Shown piece after piece: positions 49,890-60,586 of a DNA stretch of 64,000 nt (its first letter is position 1; every line of letters begins with the position of its first letter). A model generated the notes under the pieces. That model made no database searches, was not told the origin of the DNA, and was given only the letters and a program-made list of their open reading frames with translations. The translations under genes were made by a program, and so were the position numbers. Source of the DNA: Brassica napus (Eukaryota; Streptophyta; Magnoliopsida; Brassicales; Brassicaceae). The DNA lies in contig NC_063446.1 in assembly GCF_020379485.1 (NCBI RefSeq), positions 25,136,610-25,200,609 of the forward strand, read 5' to 3'.

Positions 49890-52800
49890 TCTAACAATAT
49901 TAAAAGGAGAATATACTCCACTCTAAAGCTATCCACGTCACTATAAAAAATCAACCAATAGTGAAGCTTCGTTTTGACACGTCAGAGAAGTTATAATTGG
50001 TCCATTTTTTTTTCTCCGTAGGGCTAAAAAAGACACGTGACAATCTTAATGTTTGGGTTTCGTTAGCAACATATGGATCATATACCAAGCCTGTTCAGGG
50101 TTTTGTCACTTAGTGATTGGCCCATTTAGCTATGGTCCACTTGGTATCGTCTTTCGCGAATCCCTGGCTTCACCCTTCACCGGAGTAGAGAAGATGCCAC
50201 TGAAACGCTTCCCTATCTCTCAGATGACGTTACACTCTTCAATTTTTGTGTAATTCCACCTACATCATCTTCGTTGCATATAAATACAAACTGCATGAGA
50301 GACGAAGCCAAATCCTTTTGTTTTTCCTAATTCTGAACTTCTGTTCATTCTCATTAAAACGTTCTACCATGGCGACTTTTCAAGTTTATTTCTCGGAGTT
50401 CACACCAGACTACTTTAATTTTGGGAGTCCCGTCATGTGAAGAAACGCAGGGAGCTGATGGGCGTTCATATACTGCTTATTGATACAAAAGTTTGTCGGA
50501 TCCTTATTTCAATTATTAGAATAAGATTTTAACTGTTTCAGTTTTTGTTAAATGGTTCATTCTTCCCCAGGGGACCCTCTTTGAAGCCTCTATCAGTGTT
50601 TACCGCCTTAACAACTCTTAAAAGAAGGCTCCTTTTATGAGCTGAGTGATTTTCATGTTGCAAGAAGCAACCCCAAATTCAGGTTTGGTAACGCTCTCCT
50701 GTTGCGATTAGATTTTTGGAACAACCCGTTTAGGTTGAGCTCGCAGAACCGAGTCAACAGATCCTGGCTGACCGGTTTAGGTTCTGCAAGCATGACCAAC
50801 TCATGTTACTCTTCAACACCAACACTGATTTGCGGTTTGCTTTACCAACCCTTACATTCACTCCTTACTCTGATTTGATGTTACTACTACATGAGGCTTG
50901 ATAGTAGTGTTGATATGTAGAGTCGGGGAAATTAGGAGTATCAAAACGTTTTCAACAAGGAGACCCAACAACGATGAGTATGCCGCCGTCAGTATCTGAA
51001 AAAGTAAATCTACTTACTAATACTTAGCTTTATAACATTGCTGCCTTAAATGTAACCTAGGATCTGGTTTGGTTGATTTGAAAACAGGAACATGTTCATA
51101 CTTTCTCTGAAGCGAAAGTGATGTTTTCGTCTCTACAATTTCATCAATCGGTAAAGCTCTCTTAGTTTCAAACTCTGAGATGCATTATTTTCTAGCGACT
51201 CAATAGTGTTTCTCAAAACAGCTGCGTTGTATGAAAGATATAAGAAAAAATCGTTATACCAAATCACTAACAAAGTATATATATTGTCTATAACGTGTAG
51301 GAATGAATAAAATAAAGACAAACAAGAGCTTTTAGCTGAAGAGAGAGATTACAAGCGTCGAAGAATGTGAAACCGTGGCAAGAAGTGGAAACGAACGCCT
51401 CGACAGGTACGATATTTCTTCCATTTTTGTGCCTATGTTGTGAATGTTTCTCATCTATTTTTTAAAGAGTTGTAGAATGTTTTGGCTCCACCATGTCGTG
51501 TTTGAGGAATTTTGCAGATTTTGTGAGAGAATTGAACGTCGGTAAATCATACTTTCATATATAATGACATCATATAGCAATAAACTTAAGTGAGTTGTCT
51601 CTTATCTTTTGTCATATAGGTGTTGTGGGATATGATTGAAGGATTTACAGAAGAAATTAAGCTAGCAGGAGGTATTGGATGTTTTGAGAAGAGAATGTCA
51701 TTATTCTCCTCCTCTTTTATAGGTAAGGATCAGAAAGAAATTGACTGTAGATTCAATTCTGTATCAACAACATTAACATACGTATAAGCAACCTCAGGTC
51801 GTCCATTCTTCAACGCAACCTCCGGAAGACACTTCTACTTTCACCAGGAAACTCTTGCCAGCAACAGGTTTCATAAAGTGTAAGATGAACCTACTTCACC
51901 CTATTGTTTCCACTTCCTTACAGCATGTTTTCTAATACTTCTTAATCACTGCTGTATGCAGACTGTGTGGTTTTGAAACTGCCTCATCCTCGACTTCTTT
52001 CAGTGATTTAGATGTTCAGAAAATTGAATCTGTCACGCTATCGGAGCTGAATGCCTATGTCGTTAATCCTATCCCACAGGTACGTCTATTTACTTATTGA
52101 CACTGGAAACACGAGTTATTTTTCACTCTTATTAACAGTAGAAGACTAGAAGTGTACTCATCCTCAACATGTCTATCTCTGTAGGAAACTGAATTCCTCT
52201 GCAAAACCAAAGTCAGTGACATCTCCGGTTCTAAGTTCTATCGAAAGCTACAGCATGGCTTCACTTCTTATACATGTGCCTGGTGTAATGACGAGAAGGC
52301 TGTTAGGGACTTAGGGTAGTAAGGTGATGTATTCTCACATCAATAGCACTGATCGTTTATGATTCATATGCTCCTCTCCTGAAATTTACGCCTAACTAAC
52401 ACCTGTTAACCTAACACTTGCAACAAGTTTTTCAGCTTTAAATATAGGCATCACCAAGGTGTTCCAGTGAACAACAACCAATGCGAGTCTGGTCCAAATG
52501 TTGAATACGCGGTCACTGCACCACCGCTACAAGCTCCAACTGTGGAAAACGCAAGCTCCATGGAGGATCGTGCTCGAACCGAGGAGAATGAAATGCAAAG
52601 TAGGCGCGCAAGGAGTGATCACTCAATTTTTTGGAGATGATGAACCTGCTACACATTATGAAGTCACACCAGCAGTTTTAACGTTTTAAAATTGATTGCA
52701 ATAATTATGTCATCCATTTATCTGAAAGCACAAATTATTTGGATTTAATCTCTTCACAACAAAATAGTGACAAGCAAAAATACAATCTATATACTACTTA

Positions 52801-53236
52801 CTCGCAGGAGTTCCACAACCATCGTATTTCATTTGGGCGTGAGGTCCATAGGAATACCTACCAAAAAATGAAACACAATAAATATAACAAAACCTAAAGT
52901 TTACTTTCTCAAACAAAAAATATGTTTAATTTTATTGAAACAAGTAGTTCTAAACAATATAAAATATTACAAGATAAAATGAAATTAAATGAAAAGTACA
53001 TCTAAAGCATTAATAAAATTTATAAGAAAAATAATTCAATGTTTAACTTTTTAAAATATAAATCAAGAATATATAATTTTTAAGTCATATAATATCTATT
53101 ATCAATATTACTAGCGTTTGCATTCTAATAATTTAAATAGATAGACATGATTATACATATTTTAAAGTAATAAAATAAATTAAATTAAGGTAAAATTTAG
53201 CTAAAAAACTCGGACGTAGCTCGGAAAAACCACTAG
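49890..53236 (+). mobile_element. Non-autonomous Helitron nested in the Harbinger right end
   Basis: Begins TCTAACAATATTAAAAGGAG, the Brassicaceae Helitron 5' terminus style (TC start, TATTAAAAGG), and ends CTAG at 53233-53236 after a worn GC-rich hairpin (CTCGGACGTAGCTCGG, 53212-53227). It sits between A (49889) and T (53237) with no target duplication, as Helitrons do. Removing it restores the 12-bp Harbinger subterminal repeat CCCTAAATACTA. No Rep/helicase region is visible in 3.35 kb; the only coding trace is an RPA1-like remnant. Confidence 0.85.
50370..52689 (+). pseudogene. RPA1-like (replication protein A large subunit) remnant
   Basis: Pieces of an RPA70-like gene in order. MATFQVYFSEFTPDY starts at 50370. 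HVKKRRELMGVHILLIDTK (50437-50493) lies in another frame after a deletion. The next exon (about 50571) reads GTLFEASISVYRLNN, then KEGSFYELSDFHVARSNPKFRFGNA (50624-50700), the OB-fold region. Near 52223-52320 SKFYRKLQHGFTSYTCAWC, with CxxC spacing, matches the C-terminal zinc ribbon. Stops and frame breaks occur throughout. RPA1-like genes are a known cargo of plant Helitrons; RPA binds single-stranded DNA and might assist rolling-circle transposition. Confidence 0.8.
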
Positions 53237-53292
53237 TACTATTAAAAACTAATTAAGAGATACTTAATCTGAATGTAAGTATAAAATTGCTC

Positions 53293-53492
53293 TTAGGCCT
53301 ATTCCACAGTAATAATTATTGAACCGGTTAATGTCAGATCCATTTTATAGAGTCCAGACCGGTTAAGGTCTTTCCATATTTGCTACAAACCGGTTAAGGT
53401 CCTTCGCCGTCGTAGCCGTGAAGATTACAGTTCACTGGATCGACCTGTAATCGAGAGAGAGAGAGAGAGAGATTGATTCTTCATCACAGCTT
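53293..53492 (+). promoter_or_regulatory. MED27 upstream region
   Basis: Only 200 bp separate the Harbinger target site from the MED27 start codon. It contains three copies of ACCGGTTAAGGTC or close variants (53324-53400) and a GA microsatellite (53454-53471) in the probable 5' UTR. The transposon thus adjoins, and may supply part of, the MED27 promoter. Confidence 0.5.
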
Positions 53493-55776
53493 ATGCAGTC
53501 GTTACAGCAGCTCCAACTTCTCCAGAACCCTACCGAGGCGGCGAACAGTCAGTCTGAACTGGAGGCGCCGCCGAAGCAGGTGGCTCAGGCCATGGAGCGA
53601 CTCAACCAAGCGGCTCGAGTAATCGCCGATATTCGCCTCGGCGCAGACCGTGTCTTCGAAGCCTTTTTCCTAACCTCTCATCCTCGCACCAGCACCACCG
53701 ATACGTCTCTTCAGCTCTTACTCAAAGAAGACGCATCCATGCGCCAACACCTTCACGATCTCCGTTCAATTGGTACTTTACAATTTGATTCTTTCGTTAG
53801 TATCCGATTAGGGATTATAAGGATGGGATGGTGTTGATTGGATCTCAGGGAAGAAGTTGGAAGAGTCTGGGGTTCTCACTGAGTCTCTCAGGTCGAGGAG
53901 TAACTCGTGGGGTCTTCACATGCCGCTGGTTTGTCCAGATGGTGCGGTCGTTGCATATGCTTGGAAGAGGCAGCTTGCTGGCCAAGCTGGTGCTTCTGCT
54001 GTTGATAGAACTAGGTATGATTATGACATTGTTTCCAAAGATTTTTGTGCATACTTAACTGATTAGGTTCGAGTCCCGGCGAATTAACATTTCGGCATCG
54101 TCATGGACAGGCGTGGTAATACGTGACTAGTCTGGATACCTTGTATAATTAAAAAAAAAAAGAGTATGTTGATTCTTATTCTGGAAGTGGCTCCGAATGG
54201 TAACATACAACAACTGTGGTACGGTTTTAATAGTAACGATAATAGTAACGAAAACGTATATATACATATAAAGATTTTTGTTATTATTAACTGCGGTACC
54301 GTGAAGTTTCTTTGATCTGCAGCTTTTGCTAAAACTGTTTAATAAAATGATTGGTAGAGCAATATGAATATGCTATTTAAAATTATTATAAAAATTAGTA
54401 TATAGTATACTACTTAGAATTGAAGATACATTTGGCTGTTAGTTACTCTTCCTCCTGGAGAGTAGATTGTGGTTTATAGTTCCATCGTCTGTCCAGAATT
54501 TCCATTTTGGTTCATGCCGTGTGGTGTTTGTTGAAATGATTATTAACCTTACTGGATCATGCAATTTAGAGTGTCATCCGCTATTAAATGCCGTGCATTC
54601 TCCATATGCTCTTCTCTCGTGAATGATTTGGTTTGTTAAAACTTTGAGTATGTCATCAGATGTGACTCTTGATGACTGTAGGTTAGCTCTCAAGGCTTTT
54701 ACGGATCAAAAGAGGCGTTTCTTTCCTCACATTGACGATGGAGTAAAGATGGAATCAAGATCAAAGAAACATCGTGCATCCCATTCACTATTAGAACATG
54801 GAGGAGAGGAGCCGTTTGATTGCAAAACATTGCCTGATATACAATCGCGTTTAGAGAAGCTGGTTCCGAATGTGAAGGTGTCTACTTATGGACGGTTGAG
54901 CTGGCTCAAAAGAGCTAATTCTTTACCTGGATCAGGCAGTGATGATGATCCTCCAGAAGCATCGAAACTTGTTTTTCAGAGTTCTAGTAAGCTGAGATCA
55001 GGGTTAGAGGCTGAAGTCGCTGATAAAGTTGCTGTAATTGAGTTGTATGTTCCATCCGTGTTCAGAGCTGTGGTCTCGTTGAATCCAGCTGGTTCTGTTG
55101 ATCCAGATTCTGTTGCATTCTTCTCTCCTGATGAGGTAACTTCCATTAGTTAAAACTGATCTTCATAGGATTTTGTTTTTTCTTCATCTCTTCGCTTCTT
55201 TATAGGGAGGAAGCTACTTATATTCGAGAGGCTTCTCGGCTCATCATGTGTACAAACACATCACGGTAACAGAGACTGCTACTGGTGTTACGAATTTGAT
55301 TGATTAGGAACTTGCATTAATAAAATATTTTCTTGCAGGAACATGCTTCTACGGTCTTGCAATATTTCCTCGGTTTTGGTACCGGAACCGCTCTGTACTC
55401 TCTTCTGGTAAAAGATTTAACAAGGACTCTTTCTGTCTCTGGATTACGTTCTTTTGGATCCGTGGAAGTTAATTTACACCTTTTATTTTCCTCTAATGCA
55501 GCTATGGATATGCAGTTTTGAATCCTTATTTAGTAAACCATGCAGGTGATAAGCCAGTCTATAATATTCTTCTGCAGTGTAGCTTTCGTGTTTTCTGTGT
55601 AGTAAACTTTTTCACATCTCTTATGATGTAGTAAATGTGGAAGGCTATTAGCGATGGATAAAAAGTCTGCTTTAATCCTACCTCCTCTACACCGAGCTTA
55701 CCAAGAATTGCCTCTTGCAGCCAACCTCGATGTTTGTGAAGCTTACCACGGCGGTTGCTCTCCAGATGATTCCTAA
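53493..55776 (+). CDS. MED27: Mediator complex subunit 27 (7 exons)
   Basis: Predicted 405-aa nuclear protein, a tail-module subunit of the Mediator co-activator of RNA polymerase II. Exons: 53493-53772, 53849-54014, 54682-55135, 55206-55265, 55339-55407, 55502-55545, 55632-55776; every junction is in phase. The N-terminus is a Gln-rich helix followed by a conserved helical region (AMERLNQAARVIADIRLGAD). The C-terminal Med27 domain has paired cysteines (CSKCGRL, then CEAYHGGC) suggesting a zinc site. Length agrees with plant MED27. Intron 2 (667 bp) contains a SINE fragment. In Arabidopsis the gene (AT3G09180) lies between RPP0B and HY2, so its place here is displaced. Confidence 0.93.
54065..54163 (+). 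mobile_element. 5'-truncated SINE in MED27 intron 2
   Basis: Begins inside a Pol III B-box (GGTTCGAGTCCCGGC, 54066-54080) and continues through a SINE-like body (GACTAGTCTGGATACC) to an A run at 54151-54162. The A-box half is missing. Confidence 0.7.
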
Positions 55777-56373
55777 TGATCAGTTAGAAGGTTAGAGAGC
55801 TTGCTACTTAGAACATTTTATATGGATCTATAATCTCTGGTTTGTGTCCCATGTTGAGGTTAAATTTTACATTACAGCAGTTTCTTTCTTTGTTTCTCTT
55901 CTCGGTTAAGAGACATAGAGGCAAGTGACAAGTGATGGTACATGTGACTGTTGTCTATTTTGTAGATATTTGATCTGTCACGAGATGACTGACCAAAGAC
56001 TTATTTTACTCGGTTCACATTCATATGTTAGTATGTTGCAATAAACATCAAAGTGAGAAGAAGACAAAGTGGGTCCTGAATCTTGTGCCAGGAGAAGAAC
56101 GTGTTGGATTCAGAACCAGAAACAGAAAAGATGTTACATTTACCAAGAAATATAAGTTCATGTCTTCTTTGATCAATAAGCTTGTGTCTACTTTTCATAG
56201 TGATTTTACATTTGAAATTTGATTTTTAAGTCCAAACGTGAAACTAAAGAAACACACAGAAGAGTCACTAAAGCAAAACAAAAGGGCTAGGAAGAAGAAG
56301 AAGAAAAAGAAGAATAAGATCATACATTTACACAACATAAGACAACCTTCCAAAACCAAAACCAAACTCCTCA
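55777..56373. other. MED27-lectin convergent intergenic region
   Basis: 3' UTRs of two convergent genes. At 56283-56315 there is a GAAGAA-rich purine tract. No other gene is supported. Confidence 0.4.
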
Positions 56374-57414
56374 CTACTTGCCTTCTTCAATAACAATAAC
56401 ACTCACAGTTTTCACAGGACATTCCTCTGGAACCACCACCATAGACCGCCTCACACCACATAATGTCCATAGACACAAAGCCAACACTGCTCCCAAGGCT
56501 CCACACACTGCACCCAACACCAAAACACCAAGCATCCCCCATAAACACCCGTTTCTCTCAACACCCACTTCCTCCTCCGTGGATTTCTCAGCCTCCAATG
56601 CTTCATACGGCTGAAGCGGCTCTGAATGCATCCACACCGGAGGAGGATGCCATATCTCAACCCCCCACGAATATAGAAAATGCGCATTTGAAGAGTTCCC
56701 GTTTGCAGAGCTCAACCCCACCATGAACTCACCACCACTCCAAAGCTCCTCCAAGTCCACCGAGAAAGAGAAGAACGGATCATACATCTTAACCGAACCG
56801 GCTTTTCTAAACCGAACCATCATTCTCTTAGAACTCGCCTCATACTCAACCATACAGCTCAGCCTCCCTCCTTTCTCCATCATCAAGTCACCCCTAAACG
56901 AAAGGTTTCTAATTTGAGAACCTATCAAGATTCTCGCACGGTTGCCTCCACTGGATACATCAAACTCAAAGCCAACAACCGTCTCGTTCTTTGCGTATCG
57001 AAACAGAAACCCTAAAGCAGAGGAGGAGGTGGTGTCTTTCTTACCGAGCAGACCAAGATCAAAACTTGTCGGAACCATTACAAAACCCATGACGTCACTA
57101 ATCTCGTTAGGCATCGAGAAGGAGAAGTGAGTGGAGAAAGACAACGAGTTCCTCCTCTCTTTACCTTGGAGAAGCTTGATGGGTTTCTTGTAAAGGACTC
57201 CTCCCACGCTTCCACTCACTGAGTCAGTCAGCTGAATCGAAGAAGTGGAACTGACTAGCTTCGAATCTCCGAACAGAGACACATCCTTGTCAAAAGTTGG
57301 AGACTTTGCGAACCCATCAAATGAAAAGGAGGAGTTCTCGTGTGTAGTAGCCATGGTTCCATGAATCTTGAAGCACAGAACAAACAGAAAGGATAGGGCT
57401 TTGAACATCGCCAT
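56374..57414 (-). CDS. Membrane-anchored legume-lectin-domain protein without kinase
   Basis: Intronless, 346 aa, starting at the ATG of MAMFKALSFLFVLC; an upstream in-frame TTG at 57432 is not a likely start. Order: signal peptide (about residues 1-22), legume-type lectin beta-sandwich (about 30-250; SFSFDGF, GSVGGVLY, VGFEFDVSSGG, FMVGLSSANGN), a linker, one transmembrane helix (about 291-319, LGVLVLGAVCGALGAVLAL), and a 27-residue cytosolic tail. Lectin receptor kinases have a kinase domain at this point, but here the gene ends. The metal- and sugar-binding Asp/Asn set looks incomplete, so sugar binding is uncertain. Matches the concanavalin A-like lectin gene I associate with AT3G09190, which in Arabidopsis neighbours MED27. 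Confidence 0.88.
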   Translation of the reverse strand: MAMFKALSFLFVLCFKIHGTMATTHENSSFSFDGFAKSPTFDKDVSLFGDSKLVSSTSSIQLTDSVSGSVGGVLYKKPIKLLQGKERRNSLSFSTHFSFSMPNEISDVMGFVMVPTSFDLGLLGKKDTTSSSALGFLFRYAKNETVVGFEFDVSSGGNRARILIGSQIRNLSFRGDLMMEKGGRLSCMVEYEASSKRMMVRFRKAGSVKMYDPFFSFSVDLEELWSGGEFMVGLSSANGNSSNAHFLYSWGVEIWHPPPVWMHSEPLQPYEALEAEKSTEEEVGVERNGCLWGMLGVLVLGAVCGALGAVLALCLWTLCGVRRSMVVVPEECPVKTVSVIVIEEGK

Positions 57415-57431
57415 AGCTTTGAACAGGGACA

Positions 57432-57460
57432 AGCTCTTCTTCTTCTTCTTCTTCTTCTTC
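57432..57460 (-). repeat. GAA microsatellite in lectin 5' UTR
   Basis: About nine CTT triplets on the plus strand (GAA in the transcript) directly upstream of the lectin start codon. Confidence 0.8.
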
Positions 57461-58301
57461 TAGATGGAATCTTTTAGGAATCGAGAAAGAGTTTTACTTT
57501 TTCAAGAAGACAAGTAAAGTTGTTTTCTTTGTTTTTGTGTGGATTTACGTGAAGAAGAAGATTAAAATATAATCTTCTGAAGAAACCAGAGACCACGATT
57601 CGCTCTCATTCTCTTTCTTGTAGTGCTTGCTGACTAAAGGTTGTGAATGCATTTAATGCTGTTTCTTTTTTTTTTTATTCAATGTTATTATTACATTCTC
57701 TCTTGTTTAATATTTGAGATTATGAAACCTATGCGCATTTTCTTCAAAACGTTTATAAAAGACATTAAAATGGTTAAGAGTTGTCGAAGAGGCTTTGCTT
57801 CACACATTTTGTTTTACTTACGATCAGATGGTTACATATATGTAAAGACAGCTTGAGTGAATAATACTGTAATAGTGTACTTATAAAGTGAACTCGATCG
57901 TCCTACAAAGATAATTAACATTAAATAAATAAAAAAACTCGTTTCAGTGACAAGAAAGAGGGGTCGACATCAATGGACCAATGACAAGAAAGCTCATGGG
58001 CAGTCCCCACTTGGCTTTCTTCTTCTTTTCTGATCTCATTTAAAATAATTCTTGTCAAACAAAAAAACAAGAGGTAAGTTCCCATAAATTTCTTAAAGGA
58101 AGGATGATGATTCAACAAAAAGACAAAACTTTAAGCGTTTCACAAATTGTAGGTCCAAAAAAATATCTGACCAAACAAGAACAAAACGTATCAACAGTAT
58201 CTAAAGAATCCAAAGAAAAGCTTACATTCAACACTTTTATGAAATAATGTGTGTTCCTCTCCTCTCAAAGCTGAATGCACTAGCAGAAGTTGCAACAAGA
58301 G
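57461..58301. other. Lectin gene upstream region
   Basis: AT-rich DNA with the lectin promoter on the minus strand. No other gene or bounded element is recognised. Confidence 0.4.
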
Positions 58302-58309
58302 GTTTTATT

Positions 58310-58977
58310 TAGGGGTGGGCGTTCGGATTCGGTTCGGATCTATTCGAATTTCGGATTTTCGGGTTTAAAGATTTTAGTCCCATTCGGATATTTCTAAATT
58401 TTGGTTCGGGTTCGGTTCAGATCTTTACGGGTTCGGTTCGGGTTAGAATAACCTATTTAAATTGTTTTTAAATTTCAATATTTATTATATGCTTAAAATT
58501 TCACAAAATCTATAAAACAAAATAATATATTACATATAAATTTGTATAATATATGTCAAAATACCTAAAATTAACATATAAATTGGTTTGATTTGAATAT
58601 TTGGATAGAAAATCAGTAGATATTTTAAGTATTTTGGTGTTTTGAATATATTTTAGCTATTTTAGACATTTATTTTTGACTATTTATTTATATTTTCAAG
58701 TATTTTAGACAACTTAAAAGTATCTTATATATTTTAGATGTTTTTAATATATATTAAATCTAAAAATAAGCAATATATATTTAGGTATATAAATCTATTT
58801 CGGTTATATTCGGGTACCCGAAATACTTCGGTTCGAATTGGATTCGGTTTCGGTTCTTTAGATACCAAAATTCTGAACCCGTTCGGATATTTAATTAATT
58901 TCGGTTCGGATTCGGTGTTATTTTTTCGGATCGGGTTCGGTTCGGTTCTTCGGATCCGGGTTTTTGGCCCAACCCTA
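58310..58977. mobile_element. hAT-type MITE with GGTTCGG repeats
   Basis: A 668-bp element with terminal inverted repeats TAGGGGTGGGC (left) and TAGGGTTGGGC (right, reverse strand). It is flanked by a perfect 8-bp duplication GTTTTATT (58302-58309 and 58978-58985), diagnostic of the hAT superfamily. Both ends are built from short GGTTCGG/TTCGGAT motifs in opposite orientation around an AT-rich core with TATTTTAG-type repeats. No transposase frame; open frames inside are chance. Confidence 0.92.
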
Positions 58978-59207
58978 GTTTTATTAAAGCTAAAAAAAAG
59001 TTTTATTACATTGGCAAGAAAGCAAATACATAAAGAAAGATTATTTGTCTTGTTTTAAAACGGTAAAACATTTCATGAGTAAAGAGAGCGTTATGTTGTG
59101 AAAGACAAAAAATAGTAGTTGAATTTTAGCTATGTATACAATAGAAACTTACATGTTTTGAAGTCTAAAGATATTTATATAACCATAGTGCTGAGATAAT
59201 ATTGCTT

Positions 59208-60230
59208 TCCTTATATTTAAAACCACCAGATTTTTATGGGTCCACGGTAGATATACTAAAAGCCTTCTGTTGGGAAGTGCGGTGCCCGCCGAAGATAAAA
59301 CATTTTTTATGGCAATTTTTTTCAGGTTGTATAGAGGTAATGAAAAATCTTAGAGCGAGAAGAATACAAAAGGATATATGTTGTCCTCGATGCGGAGATC
59401 CGGAAGAATCAATAAATCATGTGTTTTTTGAATGTTCTCCAGTACGTCAAGTGTGGGCATTATCTAAAATACCATCGAATCCCAATATTTTTCCTACTTG
59501 TTCTTTTTTTGGTAACATGGATCATCTTTTTTGGAGAGTCAATCCAAAGATGGATGACCCACCAATTTGCATGGATATTATGATATATATGGAAAGGTCG
59601 GAATAATAAAGTGTTTAGTAATCTGGATATTGATCCAAGTGAAACACTTAAATTAGCGGAATTGGAATCAACACTTTGGGCTGAGGCACATGTACTCACT
59701 GATCAGAAGAGGGAGCGTCAGGTATAGACCAGACCCACATTAGCAACTCCAGGACGATGTTGTTTTATAGATGGTTCGTGGAAAGATAAAGAAATATTTT
59801 CGGGACAAGGATGGTATAGTACCTTACCGGGCTTCGATGGTTTATTAGGAGCAAGGAATGTAAGAGCATGTCTTTCACATCTTTATTCGGAGGTGGAGGC
59901 TTTGATTTGAGCAATGGAATGTATGAAGAATTTACGACAGTCTCAGGTTATGTTTGTAACGGATTGTTCTCAAATGGTAAAAATGGTTTCAGAACCAGAA
60001 GAATGACCAACATTTGAAAGTTATCTGGAAGATATCAAGCTTTTACGAAGAAGTTTTCTCAACTCAGACATCGTTCATGTACCTCAAACGGAGAACATAC
60101 GGGCGGATAGCTTAGCACGCAGTGTTAGGAAACAACCGTCTTTCGTCGTTCACATGGATACAGAGTTACCGATTTGGTTTACAGAGTCAGTCTGTGAATG
60201 TCTTGTTGTCAAAAAAAAAAAAATTGATTC
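59208..60230 (+). mobile_element. 5'-truncated LINE remnant (zinc-binding RT tail and RNase H)
   Basis: Starts in the zf-RVT region that follows reverse transcriptase: CWEVRCPPKIKHFLWQF, then CCPRCGDPEESINHVFFEC with the CxxC...HxxxxC metal site (59259-59436). A frameshift near 59585 and in-frame stops at about 59725, 59908 and 60004 break the RNase H domain (CFIDGSWKD, SEVEAL, FVTDCSQMV, NIRADSLARSV). The sequence ends in an A run at 60211-60223. No target duplication was found. It is older and from a different lineage than the LINE at 26791. Confidence 0.88.
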
Positions 60231-60586
60231 TATGGGTAGACATGTAACCTTATCAAAAGCCTGCATTTCACTTTATTGTTCTTGAACTTGATTTTTCCCA
60301 CTCAATTAAAACGTAACATAGTTTCCTATCAGCTTTCAACAATCAATGTCCCTTTTATTGTCTATAGAATTGATTAATTGGCTATAGTATCCATTAGAAA
60401 CAGAACTTTACAACGACAAAAATGCTATGAATCCCACTCACAACAGAAGACTTCTTATTGAATTAATAATATTTCTCTCTTGGTATTTGATCTACTATAT
60501 CTATATTTAGATATACTAATCCATCAGAAACTAATTAATACACTCAAGAATATATGCATCTGCTCTATCAAAAGAAATAATCATAA

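Larger units (their letters stand above)
45080..53292 (+). mobile_element. PIF/Harbinger DNA transposon, dead, split by a Helitron
   Basis: Left terminus GGGCATCATTATCGC (45080) follows a TTA (45077-45079). On the reverse strand the right terminus reads GAGCAATTTTATAC (ending 53292) and is followed on the plus strand by TTA (53293-53295), the 3-bp Harbinger target site. Subterminal TAGTATTTAGGG (45095-45106) recurs inverted at the right, but there it is divided: CCCTAAA ends at 49889 and TACTA starts at 53237, with the Helitron between. Without the Helitron the element is about 4.9 kb. It carries the two standard Harbinger genes, a Myb/SANT-like protein and a DDE transposase, both broken. Confidence 0.82.

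Noticed and set aside
49853..49905. Harbinger right terminus placed at about 49903
   Set aside because: First considered from the CCCTAAATCTA match, but the following bases are the Helitron start; the true right end is better placed at 53292 with a matching TTA.
57415..57432. Upstream TTG start for the lectin protein
   Set aside because: Plant translation starts at ATG; the ATG at 57414 directly precedes a normal signal peptide.
58738..59058. 106-codon frame across the hAT-type MITE
   Set aside because: Made of GGTTCGG-type repeats and runs out of the element; not a gene.
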